Shown here one piece after another: positions 6,299-13,581 of a stretch of DNA of 14,834 nucleotides. Below the pieces are notes generated by a model. The model saw only the letters and a program-made list of their open reading frames with translations. It was not told the DNA's origin and made no database searches. The position numbers and the translations under genes are program-made. The DNA lies in contig CALUJT010000026.1 in the NCBI GenBank assembly GCA_944321005.1, positions 1-14,834 of the forward strand. Reading direction: 5' to 3'. Source of the stretch: an uncultured Atopobiaceae bacterium (GTDB lineage: Bacteria > Actinomycetota > Coriobacteriia > Coriobacteriales > Atopobiaceae). Each line of letters begins with the position of its first letter. The stretch's first letter is position 1.

Positions 6299-7390
6299 AT
6301 GGCTCAGGGACCTTCGAAGTTCGCTAAGATGCAGCAGCACCTCATGAACGGCGTCTCGCACATGATTCCCGTCGTCGTTGCCGGCGGCATCCTGTACGCG
6401 GTCGCGACCATGCTCTCCATGAACAGCGTCACCACCTCGGGCGCCGTCGAGGCGAGCAACATCGTTGTTGACGTCTTCAGCCAGATCGGCGGCGTCGGCC
6501 TGGGGCTCATGGTCCCGGTCCTCTCCGCCTACATCGCCGCCTCCTTCGCCGACCGTCCCGGCATCGCCCCGGGCCTCATCTGCGGCCAGCTCGCCGTCAA
6601 CGTGGGCGCCGGCTTCATCGGCGGCATCATCTCGGGCATCCTCTGCGGCATCCTCGCGGACAAGCTCAGGAAGATCAACCTCCCGGACTCCATGCAGTCC
6701 CTCAAGTCGATCATCATCGTCCCGCTCGTCACGTCCCTCGTGGTCGGCGCCATCATGATCTGCGTGGTCGGCACGCCCTGCGCGTGGCTGCTCTCCACCC
6801 TCACCGACTGGCTCACGAGCATGAGCGGCGCGGGCTCCATCCTGGTGGGCGCCATCTGCGGCGCCATGATCGCCCTCGACCTCGGCGGCCCCATCAACAA
6901 GGTCGCCTACTCCACGGGCGTCGCCATCGTGGGCACCGAGGTCCTCGCCGGCCAGAACTGCACCTTCTTCGGCCCCATCGCGCTCGCCATCTGCGTGCCC
7001 CCGATCGCCCTGGGCATCGAGACCTTCGTCTTCAAGAGCAAGTTCTCCTCCGTCGAGCGCGACGCCGGCATCGGCGCCATCATCATGGGTGCCTGCGGCA
7101 TCACCGAGGGCGCCATCTCCTACACCACCACCGACCCCGGCCACCTCATCCCGATCAACGTCATCTCCTGCGCCATCGCGGGTGGCGTCGCCGGTGCCCT
7201 CGGCACCTACTGCAACGCTGGCTGGGGCGGCCTCGTGGTCCTTCCGGTGACCTCGATCCTCACCTACCTGCTCTCGCTCGCCGTCGGCCTCGCCGTCCAC
7301 ATGGCCCTCGTGTTCTTCTTCAAGAAGGACTACGTCGAGGAGGCTGCCATCGAGGAAGAGGACGACATCGACATCGTCATCGAGATGTAG
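6299..7390 (+). CDS. PTS fructose-type EIIC membrane permease
   Basis: 363 aa integral membrane channel that binds and moves the sugar while EIIB phosphorylates it. The start MAQGPSKFAKMQQHLMNGVS, then HMIPVVVAGGILYA, is the usual opening of the fructose EIIC family. Family motifs DLGGPINKVAYSTGVA (194-209) and GITEGAISY (267-275) are present, with about eight to nine hydrophobic segments between residues 20 and 341. There is no fused IIA or IIB domain. The C-terminus is unusually acidic (EEAAIEEEDDIDIVIEM). AGAAGGGAAG (6283-6292) precedes the ATG. In E. coli the comparable FrwC sits beside pflD, supporting the view that this is the transporter for the PflD-like enzyme's substrate. The similarity to general fructose EIIC is clearer than that to FrwC. 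Confidence 0.93.
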   Translation: MAQGPSKFAKMQQHLMNGVSHMIPVVVAGGILYAVATMLSMNSVTTSGAVEASNIVVDVFSQIGGVGLGLMVPVLSAYIAASFADRPGIAPGLICGQLAVNVGAGFIGGIISGILCGILADKLRKINLPDSMQSLKSIIIVPLVTSLVVGAIMICVVGTPCAWLLSTLTDWLTSMSGAGSILVGAICGAMIALDLGGPINKVAYSTGVAIVGTEVLAGQNCTFFGPIALAICVPPIALGIETFVFKSKFSSVERDAGIGAIIMGACGITEGAISYTTTDPGHLIPINVISCAIAGGVAGALGTYCNAGWGGLVVLPVTSILTYLLSLAVGLAVHMALVFFFKKDYVEEAAIEEEDDIDIVIEM

Positions 7391-7457
7391 TTCTTCTCGC
7401 CATCCACACACGCTGCGGGGCGCTTCTCCGAGCCCCCCTCAAGAGAGGATTAGACCC

Positions 7458-7766
7458 ATGAAGATTCTTGCCGTCACCGCCTGCCCGTCCGGCGTCGCCC
7501 ACACCTACATGGCCGCCGAGGCCCTCCAGAAGGCCTGCGAGGAGGCCGGCATCGAGTGCAAGGTCGAGACCCAGGGCTCCATCGGCGTCGAGAACGTCAT
7601 CACGAGCGACGACCTCAAGGGCGCTACGGCCGTGGTGCTCACCACCGACATGCCCATCAAGAACGAGGAGCGCTTCGAGGGCCTTCCCAAGGTCAGGCTC
7701 CAGGCGGGTGCGGTCATCAAGTCCGCCCATGCCATCGTGAAGAAGATCCAGAGCCAGCTGGGCTAG
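7458..7766 (+). CDS. PTS fructose-type EIIB component
   Basis: 102 aa cytoplasmic protein that passes phosphate from EIIA to the sugar held by EIIC. The opening MKILAVTACPSGVAHTYMAA is the EIIB-fructose signature, with phosphorylated Cys9 in the CPSGVAHT loop; TQGSIGVENVI (36-46) and a closing helix, SAHAIVKKIQSQLG, complete the single-domain fold. It sits 67 bp after the EIIC with GAGAGGAT before the ATG, and it is separated from the glycyl radical enzyme gene by a structured 129-bp gap. The three PTS parts, each as its own gene, form a complete transporter. Confidence 0.94.
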   Translation: MKILAVTACPSGVAHTYMAAEALQKACEEAGIECKVETQGSIGVENVITSDDLKGATAVVLTTDMPIKNEERFEGLPKVRLQAGAVIKSAHAIVKKIQSQLG

Positions 7767-7778
7767 ACGGCTCGGCTG

Positions 7779-7853
7779 CCGCGGGACCGTTCCCGCGGCG
7801 CGCCGACGGGCCCCGTGACGCGCGGGGGGACGTGCCACGGGGCCCGCTGGCGC
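7779..7853 (+). other. Two tandem GC-rich hairpins between EIIB and pflD
   Basis: Hairpin one is perfect: GCCGCGGGA (7779-7787), loop CCGT, TCCCGCGGC (7792-7800). Hairpin two pairs 7800-7817 with 7836-7853 (18-nt arms, two adjacent mismatches; core ACGGGCCCCGTG-like pairing) around an 18-nt loop. Neither is followed by a T run, so they are more likely mRNA-processing, stabilising or partial-attenuation elements than full terminators. They could set different levels for the transporter and the radical enzyme. Confidence 0.6.
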
Positions 7854-7895
7854 ACCAGACGCAGGGGCTAGGGAGATCGTGAGGAGGAGGGTCTC

Positions 7896-10220
7896 ATGCT
7901 CACCAGGAGGACGCAGGCAATCAAGGACTCGCTCTTTGCCGAGAGGCGGCAGGTCTCTCTCGAGCGGGCCACGCTCTACATGGAGAGCTATCGCCAGACG
8001 GAGGGGGAGGCGCCGATCATCCGCCGCGCGAAGGCGCTGCGCCACCTGCTCGAGAACCACGAGATCGTGCTCGACGACCACGACCTTCTCGTGGGCAACA
8101 GGAGCGCCAAGCCCAGGGCCGGCGTCCTCTCGCCCGAGATGAGCCCCTACTGGATCCTCGACGAGCTCGACGACTTCTCCACGCGCCCCCAGGACACCTT
8201 CGAGATGGCCGAGAAGGACAAGGCATACTATCGCGAGGTGCTCTACCCGTTCTGGGCGGGTCGAAGCCTCAACGACTGGTACCGCGCCCACGTGGGCGAT
8301 GACGTCCTGGAGGCGCAGGAGACCAAGATCTTTGCCGTGGCGCAGACCGACAAGGGCCAGGGGCACATCATCTGCGACTTTCCCATGGTCCTCACGCGCG
8401 GTCTGGGCGACATCCTCGAGGAGGTCTCTGCGCTGGAGGGCTCCCACCCCGACAACGACTTCTACGCGGCGTCGAGGATCTGCGTGGAGGCGTCAATTGC
8501 GTACGTGCGGCGCTACGAGCGCGTCGTGAGGGAGGCCATGGCGGACCCCGCCACCTCTCCTGCGCGCGCGGGGGAGCTCGGGCGCATGGCCGAGGTCCTC
8601 GCGCACGTGGCCACCGAGCCCGCCCGCGACCTCTATGACGCGCTCCAGCTCGTGTGGCTCATCGAGCTGATCCTCCAGCACGAGTCCAACGCGAGCTCCT
8701 TCTCGCTCGGCCGCGCCGACCAGTACCTGCTGCCGTACTATCGCGCCACGCGCTCGGAGCTGCTCGGGCGGGGCCTCTCCCAGGACGAGGCGGACGCCCG
8801 GATCCGCGAGCTCATCCAGTGCTTCTACCTCAAGACCAACACGCTCGTGGCGATTCGCTCGACGGAGTCGGCGAGCTTCTTCGCCGGGTTCCCCATAGGC
8901 TTCAACCTCGTGGTGGGCGGCGTGGACGAGACGGGGCATGACTGCTCAAACGAGCTTTCCGAGCTGCTCCTCGACGTCCAGAGGGACACCCGCCTCCCGC
9001 AGCCCAACCTCTCCCTGAGACTGCACGCCAACACGCCGACGCCCCTTCTCAGAAAGGCCGCCGAGGTGATACGCCTGGGCGACGGCGTCCCCCAGGTCTT
9101 CAACGACGAGGCCAACGTCACCGCCTTCGTGAACCGCGGGGTCTCTCTCGAGGACGCGCGCGACTACGCCGTTGTAGGCTGCGTGGAGCTCTCCATCCCG
9201 GGCAGGATGTACGGGCTGCACGACATCAGCATGTTCAACATGATGAAGTGCTTCGAGGTCACGCTCCAGGAGCACCCCGAGGGTTTCGAGACCTACGAGG
9301 CGCTTGAGGCCGCGGTCATGGGGACGATCGACCGCTACGTGGAGCTCATGGTGCGCGGCTGCAACGTCTGCGACGAGGCGCACCGCGAGACCTCGCCCAC
9401 CCCCATGCTCTCCACCCTCGTGCGGGACTCCCTGGAGCGCGGGCGCGACATCACGGCCGGCGGCGCCCGCTACAACCCCTCGGGCGTCCAGGGCGTGGGC
9501 ACCGCCAACCTGGCCGACTCCCTCGAGGTGATGCGCAAGGTGATCTTCGAGGAGCGGAGCATGACCTACGAGGAGATGCTCGCGCTCCTGGCGCGCAACT
9601 GGCAGGGGGAGGGGGACGAGGCGGTGCGCCAGCGCTTCGTCAACCGCTACCCCAAGTACGGCAACGACGTCGACGAGGTAGACCTCATAGGCGCCCGCTT
9701 CCTCTCGCACTACGACCACGAGGTGGTGAAGTACGCCAACCCGCGCGGGGGCCTCTTCCAGCCGGGGAGCTACACCGTCTCCGCCCACGTGCCGCTCGGC
9801 GCCGTGGTGGGCGCGTCCCCGGACGGGCGGTTCGCTGGCGAGCAGCTCGCCGACGGCGGCCTCTCGCCCATGGTGGGGCGCGACAAGAACGGTCCCACCG
9901 CGAGCCTGCGCTCCGTGTCCAAGCTCGACAACGCGCTCAACTCCAACGGGAGCCTGCTCAACGTGAAGTTCTCCCCGTCCACGCTCGCGGGCGAGCACGG
10001 CATCGAGAAGCTCGTCGCCTACCTCAGGTCCTTCTCGCGCCTCAAGCTGCAGCACATCCAGTTCAACGTCGTGGACCGGGCGACCCTCATAGACGCCCAG
10101 GAGCACCCCGAGAAGCACCAGGACCTCGTGGTTCGCGTGGCGGGCTACTCCGCCATGTTCGTCGAGCTCTCCCGCGCGATCCAGGACGACATCATCAACC
10201 GCACCGAGCACGAGCTGTGA
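7896..10220 (+). CDS. pflD: PflD-type glycyl radical enzyme (probable 1,5-anhydrohexitol-6-phosphate lyase)
   Basis: 774 aa, close to E. coli PflD (765 aa). It shares long stretches with what I recall of PflD: SLERATLY and RQTEGE near the N-terminus, NRSAKPRAGVLSPEMSPYW, TDKGQGHII, GVSLEDARDY then VVGCVELSIPGR and YGLHDI, and PGSYTVSAHVPLGAVVGA. The catalytic thiyl Cys429 and Glu431 lie in GCVE. The glycyl radical Gly750 lies in RVAGYSAMFVELS, followed by IQDDIINRTEHEL. This excludes pyruvate formate-lyase, which has two adjacent Cys. E. coli PflD is, as I recall, reported to cleave 1,5-anhydromannitol-6-phosphate to 1-deoxyfructose-6-phosphate; here the substrate is inferred by homology and by the PTS and aldolase neighbours. 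A strong GAGGAGGAGG (7881-7890) precedes the ATG. Its radical-SAM activase is not in the window. Confidence 0.93.
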   Translation: MLTRRTQAIKDSLFAERRQVSLERATLYMESYRQTEGEAPIIRRAKALRHLLENHEIVLDDHDLLVGNRSAKPRAGVLSPEMSPYWILDELDDFSTRPQDTFEMAEKDKAYYREVLYPFWAGRSLNDWYRAHVGDDVLEAQETKIFAVAQTDKGQGHIICDFPMVLTRGLGDILEEVSALEGSHPDNDFYAASRICVEASIAYVRRYERVVREAMADPATSPARAGELGRMAEVLAHVATEPARDLYDALQLVWLIELILQHESNASSFSLGRADQYLLPYYRATRSELLGRGLSQDEADARIRELIQCFYLKTNTLVAIRSTESASFFAGFPIGFNLVVGGVDETGHDCSNELSELLLDVQRDTRLPQPNLSLRLHANTPTPLLRKAAEVIRLGDGVPQVFNDEANVTAFVNRGVSLEDARDYAVVGCVELSIPGRMYGLHDISMFNMMKCFEVTLQEHPEGFETYEALEAAVMGTIDRYVELMVRGCNVCDEAHRETSPTPMLSTLVRDSLERGRDITAGGARYNPSGVQGVGTANLADSLEVMRKVIFEERSMTYEEMLALLARNWQGEGDEAVRQRFVNRYPKYGNDVDEVDLIGARFLSHYDHEVVKYANPRGGLFQPGSYTVSAHVPLGAVVGASPDGRFAGEQLADGGLSPMVGRDKNGPTASLRSVSKLDNALNSNGSLLNVKFSPSTLAGEHGIEKLVAYLRSFSRLKLQHIQFNVVDRATLIDAQEHPEKHQDLVVRVAGYSAMFVELSRAIQDDIINRTEHEL

Positions 10221-10251
10221 CGAGGCGGGCGCCTCGCCCGGGCCCCGGGCG
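10221..10251 (+). other. Overlapping GC hairpins after pflD
   Basis: CGAGGC-GGGC-GCCTCG (10221-10236) starts on the base after the pflD stop. It overlaps a second stem, CGCCCGG-GCC-CCGGGCG (10235-10251), so the two are mutually exclusive. There is no T run and the next gene is only 91 bp from the stop, so I read them as intercistronic mRNA structure, not a terminator. Confidence 0.45.
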
Positions 10252-10311
10252 CCGGGTACGCATAGACAGGCAGGACATGGTGGGGCATGCGCCCCGAAGG
10301 AGGAGAAGAAC

Positions 10312-10977
10312 ATGGAGCTGATTCTCGACACCGCAAACCTCGACGCCATCAGGGAGCTCGACTCGCTGCTCAACGTCACGGGAGTCACCACCAACCCGAG
10401 CATCATCGCCAAGAGCGGCATGTCGCCCGAGGAGGTCATCGACGGGCTCGTGGGGTGCCTCCGGCCCGACCAGAAGATCTTCATCCAGACGGTGAGGACC
10501 GACTTCGAGGGCATGATGGAGGAGGCGCGCTACATCTGCGGCCTTCGCCCCGAGAACATGTACGTCAAGATTCCGGTCACCCACAACGGCCTGCGCGCGA
10601 TCAAGGCCGCCAAGGAGGAGGGGCTCGGCGTGCTCGCCACGGCCATCTACAGCGCCGACGAGGCGTTTCTCGCCGCGATGAACGGGGCCGACTACCTCGC
10701 CCCCTACGTCAACCGCATGAGCAACTACGGCGACGGCGTGGCCATGGTGACCGAGCTCATACAGATGCTCGCCGTCCAGGGCCTCCCGGCCAAGGTCATC
10801 GCCGCTTCGTTCAAGAACTCCTGGCAGGTCCACGAGCTCATCAGGGCCGGGATCCAGGCGGTCACGGCGCCGCCCGAGGTGGTCTACTCGATGATCGGCC
10901 ACCCCGGAACGGAGATCGCGGTGAGCGAGTTCACGAGGGACTGGGACGCGGCCTTCGGGAGGAAGACGCTGCGCTAG
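10312..10977 (+). CDS. fsa: Fructose-6-phosphate aldolase-type transaldolase
   Basis: 221 aa, the short FSA/TalC length (about 220 aa) rather than the over 300 aa of classical transaldolase. It keeps the FSA active site: D6 in MELILDTANL, the GVTTNPSIIAKSG phosphate-side motif (24-36), Q59, Schiff-base K86 in YVKIPVT, and Y132 in YLAPYVNR. IAASFKNSWQV and the AFGRKTLR end are also typical. FSA enzymes use dihydroxyacetone or hydroxyacetone as donor with glyceraldehyde-3-phosphate. In the E. coli pathway that I recall for PflD and YbiW, FSA splits 1-deoxyfructose-6-phosphate into hydroxyacetone and glyceraldehyde-3-phosphate, which fits its place directly after pflD. AAGGAGGAG (10297-10305) precedes the ATG. 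It is the last gene of the operon, followed by a strong terminator. Confidence 0.93.
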   Translation: MELILDTANLDAIRELDSLLNVTGVTTNPSIIAKSGMSPEEVIDGLVGCLRPDQKIFIQTVRTDFEGMMEEARYICGLRPENMYVKIPVTHNGLRAIKAAKEEGLGVLATAIYSADEAFLAAMNGADYLAPYVNRMSNYGDGVAMVTELIQMLAVQGLPAKVIAASFKNSWQVHELIRAGIQAVTAPPEVVYSMIGHPGTEIAVSEFTRDWDAAFGRKTLR

Positions 10978-10998
10978 GCGGACGTGGTGCCGGACGCT

Positions 10999-11037
10999 GG
11001 GGCGGCCGCGGCTGGGGTGCCGCGGCCGCCCCTTTGT
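10999..11037 (+). terminator. Intrinsic terminator of the PTS-pflD-fsa operon
   Basis: Perfect 14-bp GC stem, 10999-11012 (GGGGCGGCCGCGGC) with 11019-11032, loop TGGGGT, followed by TTTGT. It lies 22 bases after the fsa stop and between convergent genes. The T run is short, but the stem is very stable. Confidence 0.8.
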
Positions 11038-11085
11038 CAGCTTCTGGACCTGAGCGGACCGTCGGCAGGCCGTAAGGCCCGCGAG

Positions 11086-11841
11086 CTAGACGAGGGCCAC
11101 GTTGGCCCTTCTCAGCACGCGCCTCACCTCGGGGGAGGGGGACACGGTGACGGCCGCGTCAAAGTCGTCGAGCTTGGCATAGGCGTAGGAGCCCTTCGCA
11201 CCGAACTTGTGCGAGTCCGCCATGAGGTAGCTCCGCTCGGAGTTCTTGATGGCCAGGGCCTTCACGAGGCCGTCCTCGAGCTCGAAGGTGAGGGCGCTTC
11301 CCGTCTCCATGTCCACGCCCAGGACCCCTATGAACGCGCGGTCGAAGTGGATGGGCTCCAGGAAGTTCATCGTGAACGCCCCCAGGAAGGCGTTCTGGTC
11401 TATGTTGATGGTCCCGCCCGTGCCCACGGTCATGATGCCGTCGTTGGTCCCCAGGACCTGCAGGATGTCGATCATGTTGGAGACTACGGTGATCTTGCGG
11501 CGGCTCTCGGCCATGAGCTGCGCGAGCGCGAGGTTGGTGGTGGAGGTGTCGAGGAAGATGACCTCGCCGTCCTCTATCAGGGAAATGGCCTTCTCGGCAA
11601 TCTGGCGCTTCTCGTCCGCGTGCTCGGTCACGCGCTTCCTGATGTTGCGCTCCTGCTTGGTGTCCACGCTCATGGCGCCGCCGTAGACGCGCCTCACGAG
11701 CCCCTGGTCGGAGAGGGACTTGAGGTCCTTCCTGATGCAGTCCTCGGTGACGTCGAAGCGCTCGGCGAGCGCGGTGACGGTCACGCGCCCCTCGGCGTTG
11801 ACCAGGCTGACGATCTTGTCCTGACGCTCCCTCAGAAACAC
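11086..11841 (-). CDS. DeoR/GlpR-family transcriptional regulator
   Basis: 251 aa. N-terminal DeoR winged helix-turn-helix at about 5-57: RQDKIVSLVNAEGRVTVTAL, LAERFDVTEDCIRKDLKSLS and LVRRVYGGAM. C-terminal sugar-phosphate sensor domain from about 77: DGEVIFLDTSTTNLALAQLM (91-110, the phosphate-binding loop), ITVVSN (117-122), TVGTGGTIN (138-146), AFIGVLGVDMETG (169-181) and MADSHKFG (207-214). The start is GTG with AGGGAGGG-type ribosome binding bases (complement of 11845-11852). Members are usually repressors released by a phosphorylated sugar. Position next to, and convergent with, the PTS-pflD-fsa operon makes it the likely local regulator, with the PTS product or 1-deoxyfructose-6-phosphate as candidate inducer. 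Binding sites were not identified. Confidence 0.92.
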   Translation of the reverse strand: MFLRERQDKIVSLVNAEGRVTVTALAERFDVTEDCIRKDLKSLSDQGLVRRVYGGAMSVDTKQERNIRKRVTEHADEKRQIAEKAISLIEDGEVIFLDTSTTNLALAQLMAESRRKITVVSNMIDILQVLGTNDGIMTVGTGGTINIDQNAFLGAFTMNFLEPIHFDRAFIGVLGVDMETGSALTFELEDGLVKALAIKNSERSYLMADSHKFGAKGSYAYAKLDDFDAAVTVSPSPEVRRVLRRANVALV

Positions 11842-11886
11842 GGTCCCTCCCTACGCGGCCCCTGCCTGCGTCGCATGCTGATTGGT

Positions 11887-11895
11887 AGGATAGCA
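11887..11895 (-). promoter_or_regulatory. Possible extended -10 promoter of the DeoR regulator gene
   Basis: On the minus strand TGCTATCCT gives TATCCT (complement of 11887-11892) with an upstream TG at the extended -10 spacing, about 46 bases before the GTG start at 11841. No clear -35 is visible, as is usual for extended -10 promoters. Confidence 0.4.
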
Positions 11896-11944
11896 GTTCT
11901 TGCCGGGGTTACGGACAGGCGGGGGCGGACCTCGGGGCGCGCCA

Positions 11945-12148
11945 CGCGTAGGTTCGGATTTCGGGAGCCCCTAATCGAAATCCCGACCTACGCATGCTAT
12001 TTTTCGAATTATCGAACGCGTAGCTCCGGAATCATCTCCAGATTGCGAAGAATCCCGACTTGCGCGTGGTCGGGGGGACGCGTAAGTCGGGATTCTCGGA
12101 ATCGGGGTCTGCGCGTGGTCCGCGAATCGGGGTCTGCGCGTGGTCCGC
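11945..12148. repeat. Seven-copy array of alternating 17-18-bp inverted repeats
   Basis: Copies resembling GAATCCCGACYTRCGCG lie at 11945-11962 (-), 11977-11993 (+), 12017-12033 (-), 12050-12066 (+), 12079-12095 (-), 12099-12115 (+) and 12124-12140 (+). Neighbouring opposite copies form hairpins: 11946-11963 with 11976-11993 (16 of 18 pairs, one wobble), and 12049-12066 with 12079-12096 (17 of 18 pairs, one wobble), both with 12-nt loops. The last two copies are inside a perfect 25-bp tandem duplication (12099-12123, 12124-12148). Confidence 0.85.
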
Positions 12149-12162
12149 GGGCCCGGGGACGG

Positions 12163-13581
12163 CTAGAGGTCGAGCTCCATCAGACGGGCTATGGCCACGA
12201 TGTAGATCTTGAGCGCCTGTCGCAGGGACTCCTCGGAGATGGCCTCGTCGGGCCCGTGCTCGGTGCCCGCCCAGGAGGGGCGCTCCTCGCCGGGGAGGTT
12301 GGGGCCAAAGGCGCAGGCGCGCCTGAAGTGGCGTGCGTAGGTGCCGCCTCCGATGGTGAAGGCGTGCGCCTCCTCGCCTGAGTACTCGGCGTAGGTGGAG
12401 AGGAGCGCCTGAATCTCAGGGCTGTCCGGGCTCACGTAGAAGGGGGCGTCGCTCGAGGTCTGCTCGAAGGAGCAGCCGTGCTCGGCGCCGAGCGCGGTCA
12501 GGCGCTCGGTGATGGCGGCGTCCGAGGTGGTGGTGGGGTAGCGGGAGTCCACGGTCTGGACGAAGCGGCCGTCCTGCGTGCGCACCGTTCCGGCGACGCA
12601 GGTGAGGTCGCCGAACTTGTCGTCCGCGGCAGCGACGCCGGAGGCGCGGCCGTAGGCGTCCTCCGTGAGGGTGACGAGAAGGTCGAGGAACTCGCGCTCG
12701 CTCGCGCCGGCGAGGTCGTGGGCCAGCAGGTAGCGTGCGAGGACGCCGATGGCGTTGACGGTTCCGGCGGGCATGGAGGCGTGGCCGCCGATGCCGGTGG
12801 CCGTGACGCGCGCGAGGCCCTCGCCTGCGGGCTCCACGGAGACGCGTTCGGCGGCGGGCAGCGACGCCGCGTCCGCGCGCACGACCGCCGTGGCCTGACC
12901 GGGGATGGCGTTGGGCACCGTGCCGCCGTCGAGCTCTACGACCTTCTCGCCAGCCACCTGGCCGGAGGTGAAGCGTCCCTGGTAGAGGCCCTTCTCGCCG
13001 CAGATGAGCGGGAAGTCGGCGTCGGGGGAGAAGCAGAAGAGCGGCTCGGGGTAGCGCTCGAGGTAGTACGGCACGTCGCCCATGCCCGTCTCCTCGTTGT
13101 TGCCGATGATGCAGCGCAGGGTGTAGGGGAGGGTCTCGCCTGCGGCGGCGCGGCGCGCGAAGAAGCTCGCGGCATAGAGCGAGAGCACGAAGGGCCCCTT
13201 GTCGTCCTGGACGCCGCGTCCGATGAGGTAGCCGTCCTTGCGGGTGACCTCGAGGGCCGGGAAGGTCCAGCCCAGGCCCAGGGGAACGATGTCCGTGTGG
13301 GCAATGGTGGCGAGGTAGCGCTCCGGCCCGGAGGCGCCGGGCACGTCCGCAAAGCCCAGGTAGCCGTCCACGTCCGTCACGTCGAGGCCGAGGCGTCCCG
13401 CCATCTGCTCGGCCTCGGCGAGCGCGGCGTTGGCGGCGGGGCCCCACGGCTTTCCGGGCTCGGCGGCGGAGAGGTCCTCCACGGACTCGTGGCGAACGAG
13501 GCGGTCGATGTCCGCCACGACGTCCTCCCAGACCTCGTCGACGTAGGCGTCCACCTGCTGCTTGAACTGCTCGTCCACCAT
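12163..13581 (-). CDS. pepV: M20-family dipeptidase, PepV-like
   Basis: 472 aa cytoplasmic zinc dipeptidase that releases N-terminal amino acids from dipeptides. Length and motif order match PepV (about 470 aa). Metal and catalytic residues: H95 and D97 in ATIAHTDIVPLG, bridging D126 in GRGVQDDKGPF, general base E163 with ligand E164 in GNNEETGM, D187 in FSPDADFP, and H442 in GTEHGPDEAI. The lid-domain signature GIGGHASMPAGTVNAIGVLA (263-282) and GGGTYARHF (411-419) are intact. The ATG is preceded by GAGGAGGG (complement of 13585-13592). It lies 198 bp after the ROK kinase gene, so it may have its own promoter; a weak TAATAT (complement of 13633-13638) is the only -10 candidate seen. The repeat array lies just past its stop. 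An M20 relative acting on another small peptide cannot be excluded. Confidence 0.9.
   Translation of the reverse strand: MVDEQFKQQVDAYVDEVWEDVVADIDRLVRHESVEDLSAAEPGKPWGPAANAALAEAEQMAGRLGLDVTDVDGYLGFADVPGASGPERYLATIAHTDIVPLGLGWTFPALEVTRKDGYLIGRGVQDDKGPFVLSLYAASFFARRAAAGETLPYTLRCIIGNNEETGMGDVPYYLERYPEPLFCFSPDADFPLICGEKGLYQGRFTSGQVAGEKVVELDGGTVPNAIPGQATAVVRADAASLPAAERVSVEPAGEGLARVTATGIGGHASMPAGTVNAIGVLARYLLAHDLAGASEREFLDLLVTLTEDAYGRASGVAAADDKFGDLTCVAGTVRTQDGRFVQTVDSRYPTTTSDAAITERLTALGAEHGCSFEQTSSDAPFYVSPDSPEIQALLSTYAEYSGEEAHAFTIGGGTYARHFRRACAFGPNLPGEERPSWAGTEHGPDEAISEESLRQALKIYIVAIARLMELDL

Larger units (their letters stand above)
11842..12162. other. 321-bp intergenic region between DeoR gene and dipeptidase gene
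   Basis: It holds the regulator's promoter at the left (11887-11895) and a repeat array (11945-12148). The stretch 11994-12016 is locally AT-rich (TATTTTTCGAATTATCGAA) within a GC-rich region. No open frame here shows coding character; the long + strand frame crossing it is a shadow of the minus-strand genes. Confidence 0.6.

Noticed and set aside
5792..7411. 539-aa - strand open frame opposite the EIIA and EIIC genes
   Set aside because: D/G/H-rich shadow frame without motifs; the + strand carries clear PTS proteins.
7896..10220. Pyruvate formate-lyase or choline/glycerol-type GRE
   Set aside because: The active site is GCVELSIPGR, not the double Cys of PflB nor GCVEP of CutC or glycerol dehydratase, and the N-terminal third closely matches PflD.
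8946..10514. 522-aa - strand open frame opposite pflD
   Set aside because: Antisense shadow of a gene with intact catalytic motifs; H/V/E-rich product typical of GC-rich reverse frames.
11945..12148. CRISPR array
   Set aside because: Copies alternate in orientation, spacing is irregular (8-23 nt or more) and repeats are short and diverged. There are no cas genes.
10984..12381. 465-aa + strand open frame
   Set aside because: It runs through the operon terminator, opposite the DeoR gene, and through the repeat array. Its composition is shadow-like and it has no ribosome binding site or family motif.
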